Below are positions 1-9,639 of a stretch of 64,000 bases of DNA, piece after piece. A model generated the notes under the pieces. That model made no database searches. It worked only from the letters and a program-made list of their open reading frames with translations, and had not been told where the DNA came from. The first letter of the stretch is position 1. Every line of letters begins with the position of its first letter. Position numbers and translations under genes: made by a program. The DNA is from Nansenia antarctica (taxonomy: Eukaryota > Chordata > Actinopteri > Argentiniformes > Microstomatidae): NCBI GenBank assembly GCA_963989245.1, contig OZ022352.1:12620311-12684310 (forward strand), in the 5' to 3' direction.

Positions 1-35
1 TTTTGCCCACTCTTCATTTATGTATGTATAAACAC

Positions 36-1525
36 TAGGGGTGCAACGGTTCTCGGTTTTTTTACGGACGGTACGGTTTGCGTTCCACGGCTCAATTCAC
101 TAGTGAACCGTGACGGTTTTCGGTTTATGCTGCGATTTGGCTGCGTTCGTAAATTAGCTCTGAGAGCGCCGCAACAGTTTGAGGAAGCCCCGGATTCCTA
201 CAAGTCTGCGGTGTGGGGTCATTCAGCTTTTCCCGTTGAATACGACAATAAGGGGGGGGAAACAGTGGACAGAAATATTACTGTCTGCAAGCTCTGCTTA
301 AAGCGTGTGCCATATGCAAATGGTTGCACCTCTAACATGAACCAGCATATTCGCCGCTACCACTCAACGATAACACTGACTGGGAGCAGGAAAGCCAGTC
401 AGGTAGCGTCAGTGAGCAGACAGCAGTCTCTCTCTGATGCGTTCGGACAGACGTACACTACCACTTCAGAGAAACACAAAAAAATAACCAATGCAGTGGG
501 GATGTTCATTGCAAAGGATGTGCAGCCCTTTTCGGTGGTTGGAGATTTGGGTTTTCGAAATCTGATAAAAACTCTCGAGCCCCGTTACAGTGTCCCCTCC
601 CGTACATCATTCAGCACCAAAATAATCCCCGGTATTTACCAAACAACGCGCAGAGGCATTGAAGACGATTTGGCAAAAACTTTGCACTGACTACGGAGGG
701 TTGTACCTCCCGGGCAACGGAGAGTTACCTCACTGTCACGGTCCACTACATGTCACCGGATTGTGAGATGAAGAGCGCAGTACTGCAAACTCGTCCACTA
801 TACGAAAGCCATACCAGCGCGCACCTGGCAGAGGAACTAACAAATGCAGTGACTGAGTGGAAGTTGGAGAGGCCAAACATAACAATTCCCGTAACAACAG
901 ACAACGCAGCAAATATCGTAAATGCGATCCATGAAGCTGGTGGACTGGGGCCACAGATCGGCTGCTTTGCGCACGTCGTAAATCTCGCCGCCAAGAAGGC
1001 AGTGGCAATAACCCCGGTGTCCCGCCTCCTGGGTAAGATCAGACATGCAGTCACTTTCTTCCACAAAAGCACCACAGCCCACCATATTCTGACAATTAAA
1101 CAAGATATGTTAGACTTACCAAAACACAAATTAATCCACGATGTCGCAACTCGTTGGAATACAACACATGACATGTTGGAACGCTATGTGGAAAGTGTTA
1201 CTTTTGTAGTGTGAACTTGTTTTCCTCCTGTTTGTATACGGGCTACCAGCTGTCAAGGCTAAAGTGCACTTTTACTTTCGAAAGTGTTTATTTATTTTTG
1301 GACATTTGAAAGTGTTTTTTGTTTATATACAATGATATATACATTATATACATAACATATACATGTGTATGTTAAAGTTCCATATTATGTATAAGCAAAA
1401 TAAAGTAAAGTAACAGTTTGTAAATAAATAGTAGCATTTGTTTCTGAACCGAACCGTACCGAAAACCGTGACCCAAAATACCGAACCGTACCGAACCGTG
1501 GGCCAACTGAACCGTTGCACCCCTA
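36..1525 (+). mobile_element. internally deleted hAT DNA transposon
   Basis: The left end reads TAGGGGTGCAACGGTTC and the right end is its inverted complement. Both are flanked by the identical 8-bp duplication ATAAACAC (28-35 and 1526-1533), the duplication length typical of hAT elements. Subterminal regions carry many copies of ACCGAACCGTACC and its complement, plausible transposase-binding sites. At 1490 bp the element is too short for a full hAT transposase. It holds a frameshifted BED-finger and N-terminal catalytic region and then jumps to the 3' end. It is therefore a non-autonomous deletion derivative. Confidence 0.9.
103..1214 (+). pseudogene. truncated, frameshifted hAT transposase with BED zinc finger
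   Basis: The first frame (103-690) carries a BED-type zinc finger: a CKLC pair, then the H-x4-H pair around residues 82-87. The second frame (to 1214) continues with the hAT motifs RATESYLTVTVHYMSPD, TTDNAANIV and CFAHVVNLAAKKAV. One single-base indel in the A-run near 675 separates the two frames. The position that is usually TTD-x-WTS in the family reads TTEGCTS here, so the expected first catalytic Asp appears as Glu. Translation ends shortly after the RWNTTHDMLER motif. The insertion domain, the catalytic Glu region and the C-terminal dimerisation domain are all missing, so it cannot be functional. Confidence 0.85.
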
Positions 1526-1527
1526 AT

Positions 1528-1529
<2 letters not shown>

Positions 1530-1573
<44 letters not shown>
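1530..1573. repeat. (CA)n microsatellite
   Basis: About 22 CA units directly abut the right target duplication of the hAT element. The duplication itself ends in CAC, so the insertion hit the edge of this tract or the tract expanded from it. Confidence 0.95.
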
Positions 1574-1577
<4 letters not shown>

Positions 1578-3310
1578 CCCTCTTTCAACTGCTACCTTCA
1601 AATGGTAATGAGCCAACCTACCAGCCGAGTCCCCACCTTCTCCCCTCCTTCCATAATTCATTTTGGAAATGATGCCATGGTGTCCTGCTCTTTCTTACCA
1701 GTTGATGATTACCTTACGTGATGATCAAGACTGAGACGTGTTGTAACTTGTCCTCCCTAACCGTATGTTATTCTACTGCTCTTTCCACAGTGATTATCCT
1801 ACCTAATACCTACCCTTCCTCTCTTTGTTCTGTCCTGGAGAATGTCAGTCTGTATTTCGTGTTGTCTAGTATCTGTCTTTAGCTTCTATTCTCAAACAGA
1901 GGCATGCAGCATATTTCCCCAACAATTTTTAAGCTAGTCAATTCAAATGTTTTTATTTTTTATTTGTATTATTATTATTATTATTATTATTGTATTTCAG
2001 TTCATTTTCTAAATATCTCTGCAAGTGCAGTGCTGTAACACTAGGTTCATCAAATTAAGTTGTCTTGCTACTCTGTGCTTCATTGACTGCTTCATTTGTG
2101 CATTAGTACTTAAACATGCTCTCTCTCTCTCTCTCTAACCTAAACCTCTCTCTAACTATATAGGACAACTTTGAAATGGAAAACCAGCATTTCTTTGCCA
2201 TCACCCTGACATTAAGCAATAATCCTGTCGAATCGTACCTTCATTAATGCATGCACCTTGTTGTCTCTTACTTGTATTTCCTATGGAAGCCTCCCTCTTG
2301 GTCCCCAGCTAACCCCAGACCCCAGGCTTATTGTATAATCATGAGTGACGCTAACATCCTTCCCCGTCACCCCCTGCCAGTCGTGAATGGTCTCTGTGTT
2401 GCAGGCCACTATCCTCCACACACCTCTCAGCTTAACCCTACTCTGCACTAATGCGTGACTCACAATGTTGCAATGTTTCTACTTCCTCACGCTAATCTTA
2501 TCTGCCTGATATTAGTGTACCTTTGTTTTGGATGGAAGATATATTTTAGAAATATTCAATTGTTAATTATTATTATTACTATTATTGTCGGTATTGTTGT
2601 AGTTATTGTTATTATCATCCTCATTTTTAATGAACATTTTAGCTTGATTTCTTTCAGAACACAAACCTTAAGCTGATTGCAAAACAGTTTGCAAAGTGGT
2701 TAATTCTCTCCTTTATTTTCTTCCTTTTTTTCTTAGCATGATTAACATGAGTGGTTATTTCAAAAATCAATACAGATATCTGTAGTTTATTTTGTAGCTT
2801 TGTGTTTGCCTTGTTCGAAGATGGCTGTATGAATGTAAAAGATGTTGGGGACAAAAAGTTGGATGGTGTTGTCCGATACTGTGGTTAACCCAATCATTTT
2901 GTTTACTACAGACTCAGTACAGAAATGATATATTGGTTATAAGAGATATGTTTATATAAAAGCTATTCTATAAGTTGTTTTTTGTACAGTATTTTTCCTA
3001 TACATTACTGGCTATGAATTTTAAAGGTACAGCAGATCCAGAATATTGTTAAAGAATACATATATTACTCAAAGAAAGATAGATATATTATTGTTTTGAT
3101 ATATTACCTATAGTAGTTTTACAGATTCATTGCAGCAGCACCTGATCCTTTGGGCATTATTGTAAAGACACTCCTGGTTGTATAGATGTAGCCTTTAGTT
3201 TTTCATGTCATGGAATCTTGCGTTCAGCTCAAGTTTCACCAATGTTCACATGAAATAAAGTTCTGAATACGGAAGATAAAAAATAAAAAAAAGAAGCAAG
3301 AGCAAAGCTT
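1574..3310. other. no recognisable gene; possible 3' UTR-like sequence
   Basis: This AT-rich stretch holds an (ATT)n run near 1970-1990 and a CT run near 2119-2136. A polypyrimidine/CAG acceptor-like site at 2395-2405 is followed by a short open stretch. An AATAAA-containing signal lies near 3254 ahead of an A-rich tract. It could be the last exon and 3' UTR of a plus-strand gene starting left of the window, but no protein family is recognisable. Confidence 0.3.
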
Positions 3311-3512
3311 ATGATGAGAGGAGTATCACTCAGAGGAAAGCATGTTACCTTTAAAGAAAACAACCCCTTCAGCCTGAAGTCTCGCATGGCTGATCAGAAC
3401 ACTCTTCAAATCACAATAAAAGAGCTACCTGAATCTGTGGATGACAATGTTGTGGTAGAATTCCTGACTACTGTAAAGCTGGCTGCAAGCTAGTTGAAAA
3501 AAAAAAAAACGG
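3311..3512 (+). other. short unidentified open frame ending in poly-A
   Basis: A 60-codon frame ends ...VKLAAS-stop at 3493 and is followed almost at once by an A13 tract. It contains the segment MADQNTLQITIKELPESVDD, which looks like real protein. I do not recognise it. The poly-A suggests the 3' end of a retrocopied transcript. It lies just outside the left end of the large transposon. Confidence 0.3.
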
Positions 3513-3528
3513 AAGTCCCTTCAGATTC

Positions 3529-3740
3529 TACGGAGCCCCTCTGGGGTCACCTAGGAGAAGAAAAAAAAAAAGAGTAATCCGTGCGCACAGTTTAGTAAAC
3601 TGTGGCCTCAGATTCATAAACTGTGCGCACGGTTTAGTAAACTGTGGCCTCAGATTCAAAAACTGTGCGCACGGTTTAGTAAACTGTGGCCTCAGATTCA
3701 TAAACCGTGCCCTGCCCTCAGTTTCATAATCACTCCGCAC
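3529..3740 (+). repeat. left terminal inverted repeat with 42-bp subterminal array
   Basis: After about 30 bp of unique terminus and an A-rich tract come three copies of a ~42-bp unit. Each carries GTGCGCAC (self-complementary), the near-palindrome CAGTTTAGTAAACTG and TGGCCTCAGATTCATAAAC. The repeat matches the inverted complement of 19079-19354, where the array has about five units. Confidence 0.85.
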
Positions 3741-4224
3741 TTGCGTAAACCGGTCTCGCCTTCATTTCCCTGTATTCAACTGCAGCTGATAGCCTGGACC
3801 GCAATGGGTAAGCCAACTTCTTTGATAGTGATATAAGTTAGATAGTAAGCTTTGTGCTTTTATAATTTCCACGTTTTACTGTGCATTGTTTGCGTTTTTC
3901 ATGCAAAAACCTCAGCGTTGCCAGCCACCCGTCCGGCACGATAGCCTACATAGCTTTCATCGGCGGTGTAGTCAGTTATGGGTTGCGCTGTTCTATTGTG
4001 CTTCAGTTCTTATGTTATACCGTTATTATAGTTCTTGAATTGATTGTTTGGGTCTGCTGTAGGCGCGTGGCAGATTGCACAGGGGGCCCATAGGTTTGAA
4101 ATAATTTCAACATTTTAGGATTTAAAATGTAGGCCTACCCTACCCCCTCCCAAATCTGTGACTGAATCGCATATGCGCATCCACTGCGCGCTCGTACCTA
4201 GTTAGGTTTGGTATCGTTTGCAAG

Positions 4225-4573
4225 TGTGACGGGGTGTATCTTTTCATGAATCACTCTCAGCTGGATGGCTCACGTTCATTTATTCTGCAGAACAACAGTG
4301 CATCAATTTCTGGACACGGGACTTGCAGGGTCATCGAGCTACATTCGTCTCAGTGGTTAAGAATGCACTGCTGGAGATCACGTTACGTCCCGTGCAATTG
4401 CACTGTCCAGCTATATTTACACAGCATCCGGGTCACGGACACAGCATCCGGGTCACGGACACAGCATCCGGGTCACGGACACACCCCGGGTATACCACGT
4501 CATTAAACCCCTAGAAGGCGCAGTTTATACCTATTTTAGCTATAATTGAACTTGCCCTTTCTACTCCGTTACA
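4225..4573 (-). repeat. 3' LTR of the Gypsy element
   Basis: A 349-bp LTR with three tandem copies of a 20-bp unit containing ATCCGGGTCACGG (4425-4485). It carries a 10-bp segment near 4320-4330 that is absent from the other LTR. Confidence 0.92.
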
Positions 4574-4587
4574 TACACCCCCCTTAA
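4574..4587 (-). promoter_or_regulatory. polypurine tract
   Basis: On the minus strand TTAAGGGGGGTGTA lies immediately upstream of the 3' LTR. That is the expected position and composition of the plus-strand primer used in reverse transcription. Confidence 0.7.
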
Positions 4588-4914
4588 ATTATACTAAAAT
4601 GGGGCAACAGCATGAAAACCGGAGGCCAGTAAAAAAAAAACAGGAGCGAAAAAACAAACAAATGACAAAACAAAAAAACAACGTGGATCTCGAGCACTGA
4701 TGTACCAAAACTCAACATTATAAATTCTTCCATAAGAAGTGTGTAAGGACAGATTGGTACCAAAACCCGTACTTATCACAGAGGAGAAAGAGATGCCATC
4801 TACATCCCACAGTTGTACATAACTTTGCCCTTACAAGAGGATCTCATGACTCTAGGTCACGACTCAGACCGGAAGCAAAATAAATAAAGAAAAAAAACTG
4901 GATGCACTACGCCC

Positions 4915-7900
4915 CTACATAGACGCCGCAATGAAACTAAATGCAGAACTTATGAAAGGCTCAGTACTCCCTTTAAGCATCTGCCCTGACATCTCACAAA
5001 TAAGCCTATTTGGGTTCCTAACACTCCTCCCACATCTCGTGACAACTGATGGAACTTGAGCACTCTGTGAACGTGTGCAAACTACCTGCTCCGGCTCAAC
5101 CTCAACTAGAATTGGAAGGTCACCATGGGCATCACATCTAGCTTCAGGTGAGTGTACTGTGTCACATACTGTGTCAGGGGGATAATCAGTGTGGCAGTCA
5201 GGTACAGAGTCATCAGGAACACTATCCAGCAACTCATCTGGTCGGTCTTCCTTCGAGGCACTCGGCACGGGCATAGTCCCTCCGTTGACTTCTTCCTCAT
5301 GGATGCTCTCTGCCCCCGCGTGCTCAGGCGACTCCAAGACCCAGTCCCTGGTGCGCAACCGAGAGGCCTCTTCAACATCAGAGGTGACAGAGCCCTGAAC
5401 ACTGGCACAGGAAGCTATAGACTGCGACTCCTCTAGGGATGCCGGGTTCCCATCTTGTTCCTGAACTGTCAAGAAGTCAACCGGAAGCAGCATGTTCCTG
5501 TGTACAACCTTCTCTCTATTCGTGACAACATCTCTGATCCTGTACACGTTGATGTCCGATCTCACAGACACCACATCGAAAGGAGTTGATTCCCACCGGT
5601 CTGCGATCTTCCTCTTCCCTCTCTCACCTCGATTGGCAAGTAGCACTTTGTCACCAACACCCAACGGCAGTCCTCTGACCTTCCGGTTGTACAGTTTGGC
5701 GTGACGATCTTGTTCCCTGATGGCATTCCTTTGAGCGATCTGTGCTGCTTCAGAAAGATCTCTCCTCAGATGTTGCACAAACTCATGACGACTGACAACG
5801 GCATCATCCTCCAGCACATGATGAAACATGACATCCACGGGCAGCCGTGGGACCCGTCCGAACATCAGGTAGAATGGCGCGAAGCCCGTGGTCTCATGCA
5901 CAGTGGAGTTGTAGCAGAAGGTCAGTGTCTGGAGCATCTGTGGCCACCTGGACTTGCTCAGTGGAGGGAGGGCCCTTATCATGCCCCCGAGGGTCCTGTT
6001 GAACCTCTCTGTGACGCCGTTGCCCATGGGGTGGTATGGAGTCGTATGGGACTTATGCACACCTGCCATCTCTAGTAGATCTTTTAGAAGCCGACTCTCA
6101 AAGTTAGCTCCCTGATCCGAATGGATTCTTTTGGGGAACCCATATATGCAAAAAAACTTGTCCCATAGACAGCGGGCAACTTGTTTCGCAGTCTGGTTCC
6201 GACAGGGGAAGGCAAGAGCTACTTTAGAAAAATGGTCCGTAACAACAAGAACATCAATGGTCTTCTTGTCGCTCTGCTCTGCGGTCCAAAAATCTATGCA
6301 CACTAAGTCCATAGGAGCTGAAGTGCGGATGCTCTCAAGAGGTGCTCGGGCGTGTGGTTCAGGAGTCTTCCCCAAAATACATCTCTGACAGTGCTTCACG
6401 TGATTCTCAACATCCCTCTGCATGCCTGTCCAGAAGAATCGTTCACTGGCCAGAGAGGATGATCTTGAGCGACCCTGGTGGCCAGCAGCATCGTGGACTC
6501 CATGCAAGACTTGTCGCTTCAGAGCTTCTGGAGTGACGAACTGAAAGATCCTCTTGTCCCTGATGCGGTCTCTCTTCACACGGTAGAGGAGTCCACTACG
6601 CACTCTCAACTTCTTCCAGTGTTTCAACAGCCTGAGCACACAGCTAGACTCAGCTGTTCTCTCGTGTGCATTTGGTTTCCTATGTCGCTGCATATAAAAG
6701 AGAACCCTGCTCACTACAGCATCTTGTTGCTGGAGATTGTGTAATTGACTCTGTGGGATGGCGATGGAAGGGTCTTCCTCGGGCAATTGCAAATACTCCG
6801 GATTAATGTAGGGCAGCTGAGAAACACCCCCAGTACGGTGGACGTCCATGACAGCAGACACCTCCTCAGCACTAATGGCACCTCCAGAAGACTCAGGACT
6901 CAGGACCTCATCTGTGTCGACATCAGTGTGCTGAACACCTTGACAGTTGGTAGTCAGCCGGAAAGCGTCCTGCACCGTACCAGCCACTACTCCATTCACC
7001 TGATCCAGCAAGGACAGGTAAGGCTCCCTCACCAGGCGATGGCTCACACAGGACTTAACAAATGGCTCACGGCTCAGCGCATCAGCGACTATGTTCCTAG
7101 GCCCTGGGATATAATTCAGATCGAAATCATATGCAGCAAGTTTGGCCACCCACCTCTGTTCGCATGCATCTAACTTGGGCTTCGTTAGGATGTAGGTCAA
7201 GGGGTTGTTATCCGACCACGCTGTGAAATGCACTCCCTTCAGCCAGTGGGAAAACTTCTCGCATACAGCCCACTTCAATGCCAGGAACTCAAGTCGGTGA
7301 GCTGGATAGTTCAACTGAGCATGTGACAGCGTCCTACTAGCGAAGGCAACTGGTCTTGCAACTTTATCACCAGGCTGGAGCTGAGAGATGACGGCGCCAA
7401 TCCCATCGAATGAAGCATCCACTGCTAGGATAAATGGCTTTGCGAAATCAGGATGGGCCAGGGTTACAGAATGCAGGAGATCGCGCTTCAATGTCTCGAA
7501 AGCATCCCTACACTCGGGCGTCCAGTCAGCTGGTTTGAGCTTTACAAGATTGTGACATTTCTTCACTGGTTTTCTCCCTCTGCGTGCCTTTTCTCCAGCG
7601 TTCTGTCCAGAGAGAAGCTTGAATAGGGGTCTGGCCTTAGAGGAACAATCTTCAATGAAGTGCTGATAGTAAAGCATCATGCCCAAGAAGGACCTAATCT
7701 TCTTCTGTGAAGGAGACACCCCATCACTGTCCATCAGATCGGATACCTGTACTTGGCTAATGGCTTCAACCTTTCCAGGGTCCGTCTGCACTCCTGACTC
7801 ATTGATGATATGGCCGAGAAACCGTACTGATTTCCGCAGAAGATAGCACTTCTTTGGAGCCAATTTGAGATTGTTGTACTTCAAACGAGAGAAAACCATC

Positions 7901-9639
7901 TCTAGACGCTCGAGTGCCAGCTGTTCTGTAGGAGCGAAGACCATAACATCGTCTAGGTAGCACAATAGACTGGTGAAATTCTGATCCCCAAAGATCGAGA
8001 GCATCATCCGCATGAACGTAGCCGGGCTGTTGGACAACCCTTGAGGCATCCGGTTATATTCATGCAGGCCAAAGGGAGAGGAGAACGCAGTGTATTTCTT
8101 GTGGTCCTCATGTAAAGGCACGTTGCAGAAACCAGAGGTAAGGTCCATTGTGGAGAAGTAGGCATTACCACCTAGTGCAGCCAGCGCGTCAGCCTGATGA
8201 GGCAGCGGATGTGCGTCTTTCGTTGTCCTCGCATTAAGCCATCTGAAGTCCGTACAGATGCGCAATCCTCCATCCTTCTTCCACACAAGAACCAAGGGCG
8301 AGGCATATTCGCTGTTGGACTTACGAATTATGCCCTTCTCCTCCATGTCGTTGATGGCAGACCTCAGCTTCTCGTAGTGGTTCGGTGGCACTCTGCGGTA
8401 GGGCAGGCGAAATGGCCTCTCGTCCACCAGATGTATCTTGTGCACGAAGTCAGACGCCTCACCACAGTCCAACTTGTGGCGTGAAAAGATTGACTCGTAT
8501 TTCACAACAAGCTGACAAAGCTTCTCTCTCCACAGGTCAGAGACTTCACACGCGTCCAAGTCTAGGTCGCGTAGACCAAGTTCCTCCAGTGCCTTTCTGA
8601 TGTCTTCTTTGGGCCTTGCTACAGACTCACCAGTCACGGATTGTGGGGAAGACTGAATGTGGTCGGGCGGGGACAGATCTTCAGCGGCAATGCAGGGGAA
8701 CACGTCCGCCAATTTGGTGTTTCGCTTCAGCACTACCGGCTCACCGGTGGGATTCACAACCTTCATAGGCAGCCATCGGTCGCCCCACATCGGCGTAACA
8801 ACTCTGCCAACCAGAACTTTATTCGGTCTGCATCTGGACTGAGTTGGTTCCACAACCACCGTACTGCCCTCTGATATAGGTGCCGACACAGGGAGTCTGC
8901 CCCATACAAGATGCTCACTATTTGGCTGTAGCACCACACACTGTTGTAGCTTCAGTGTGCCAACCTTCTCAGGCACTGTCTCACCCCTCCATCTCTCTGT
9001 ATTGGAAAGGAGAGAGAAGAAGTGATGACAGTCCCCATCACTGCCACCACCATGTTCAGATATCAGCCGCCAATAGCTGTCAGTCTTCCTCATCAACTCT
9101 AGGATTTTCTTGATGGCATTACTGCCTAGTATCATGTCATCGGTCTGTCCAGGCACCACAAGCATTGGGATGACCATCTTGCAGTCATACACCACCACAT
9201 CGACATTGTATATTGCCTTAGGTACAACTCGGTGACCACCACATCCTATGATAATGACATCATCAGCGGGGCATCCTCTCAGATCAGGGTTACGCTGCAA
9301 GAGACGCGCCTCCGCAGCCTCGCTAAGCGTGCATGCCATAGAACCACTGTCTATCATCGCTCTAAGAGAGACATCTGCAGCGGAGACAGTGGTGTAGAAT
9401 AAACTATCAGACCTTTGGACTCTGTGTAGACCTTGAAATACTACTGTCTTGTTCGAAGGCGCTCTGGAGATGAATGACTTGTACGTTGACTCACAATCAG
9501 CCATTTCATCATTTGGGGAGATATCAACAGGATCTGCACAGTCCTCCCTTGAATGCAGATCTATAAGTTTCCCTGCTGCGCCGACTGGGCACGTCCCTGC
9601 ATCGGACACTTGGATCTGGGGTGTCCAGGCGAATGGCAC
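4915..9639 (-). CDS. pol: Gypsy Pol polyprotein (protease, RT, RNase H, integrase)
   Basis: This uninterrupted frame of about 1,570 residues encodes the enzymes for cDNA synthesis and integration. The aspartic protease active site is DSG at residues 97-99 (RAMIDSGS). The RT domain covers about 400-620 with the catalytic YLDD at 561-564. RNase H follows with AVDASFDGIGAVISQ. Integrase has the H2C2 finger (HDAAGH...CQRC), then CIDFW, HSDQGANFES and TERFNRTLGG, the D,D-35-E triad region, and a GPY/F-like C-terminal segment. No chromodomain is seen. The frame overlaps the end of gag in the -1 frame and has no good start of its own, so it is most likely made as a Gag-Pol fusion by frameshifting at 9567-9573. 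Confidence 0.93.
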   Translation of the reverse strand: MPFAWTPQIQVSDAGTCPVGAAGKLIDLHSREDCADPVDISPNDEMADCESTYKSFISRAPSNKTVVFQGLHRVQRSDSLFYTTVSAADVSLRAMIDSGSMACTLSEAAEARLLQRNPDLRGCPADDVIIIGCGGHRVVPKAIYNVDVVVYDCKMVIPMLVVPGQTDDMILGSNAIKKILELMRKTDSYWRLISEHGGGSDGDCHHFFSLLSNTERWRGETVPEKVGTLKLQQCVVLQPNSEHLVWGRLPVSAPISEGSTVVVEPTQSRCRPNKVLVGRVVTPMWGDRWLPMKVVNPTGEPVVLKRNTKLADVFPCIAAEDLSPPDHIQSSPQSVTGESVARPKEDIRKALEELGLRDLDLDACEVSDLWREKLCQLVVKYESIFSRHKLDCGEASDFVHKIHLVDERPFRLPYRRVPPNHYEKLRSAINDMEEKGIIRKSNSEYASPLVLVWKKDGGLRICTDFRWLNARTTKDAHPLPHQADALAALGGNAYFSTMDLTSGFCNVPLHEDHKKYTAFSSPFGLHEYNRMPQGLSNSPATFMRMMLSIFGDQNFTSLLCYLDDVMVFAPTEQLALERLEMVFSRLKYNNLKLAPKKCYLLRKSVRFLGHIINESGVQTDPGKVEAISQVQVSDLMDSDGVSPSQKKIRSFLGMMLYYQHFIEDCSSKARPLFKLLSGQNAGEKARRGRKPVKKCHNLVKLKPADWTPECRDAFETLKRDLLHSVTLAHPDFAKPFILAVDASFDGIGAVISQLQPGDKVARPVAFASRTLSHAQLNYPAHRLEFLALKWAVCEKFSHWLKGVHFTAWSDNNPLTYILTKPKLDACEQRWVAKLAAYDFDLNYIPGPRNIVADALSREPFVKSCVSHRLVREPYLSLLDQVNGVVAGTVQDAFRLTTNCQGVQHTDVDTDEVLSPESSGGAISAEEVSAVMDVHRTGGVSQLPYINPEYLQLPEEDPSIAIPQSQLHNLQQQDAVVSRVLFYMQRHRKPNAHERTAESSCVLRLLKHWKKLRVRSGLLYRVKRDRIRDKRIFQFVTPEALKRQVLHGVHDAAGHQGRSRSSSLASERFFWTGMQRDVENHVKHCQRCILGKTPEPHARAPLESIRTSAPMDLVCIDFWTAEQSDKKTIDVLVVTDHFSKVALAFPCRNQTAKQVARCLWDKFFCIYGFPKRIHSDQGANFESRLLKDLLEMAGVHKSHTTPYHPMGNGVTERFNRTLGGMIRALPPLSKSRWPQMLQTLTFCYNSTVHETTGFAPFYLMFGRVPRLPVDVMFHHVLEDDAVVSRHEFVQHLRRDLSEAAQIAQRNAIREQDRHAKLYNRKVRGLPLGVGDKVLLANRGERGKRKIADRWESTPFDVVSVRSDINVYRIRDVVTNREKVVHRNMLLPVDFLTVQEQDGNPASLEESQSIASCASVQGSVTSDVEEASRLRTRDWVLESPEHAGAESIHEEEVNGGTMPVPSASKEDRPDELLDSVPDDSVPDCHTDYPPDTVCDTVHSPEARCDAHGDLPILVEVEPEQVVCTRSQSAQVPSVVTRCGRSVRNPNRLICEMSGQMLKGSTEPFISSAFSFIAASM

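Noticed and set aside
2251..2451. Short frame after an acceptor-like CAG near 2405
   Set aside because: No family resemblance and no partner exons within the window.
3529..3740. CRISPR-like array of regularly spaced palindromic repeats
   Set aside because: Repeats are contiguous 42-bp units without unique spacers, inverted at the other end of the element; this is a eukaryotic transposon end.
4915..9639. Plus-strand open frames opposite gag-pol
   Set aside because: Shadow frames of a constrained coding region, without family motifs or splice support.
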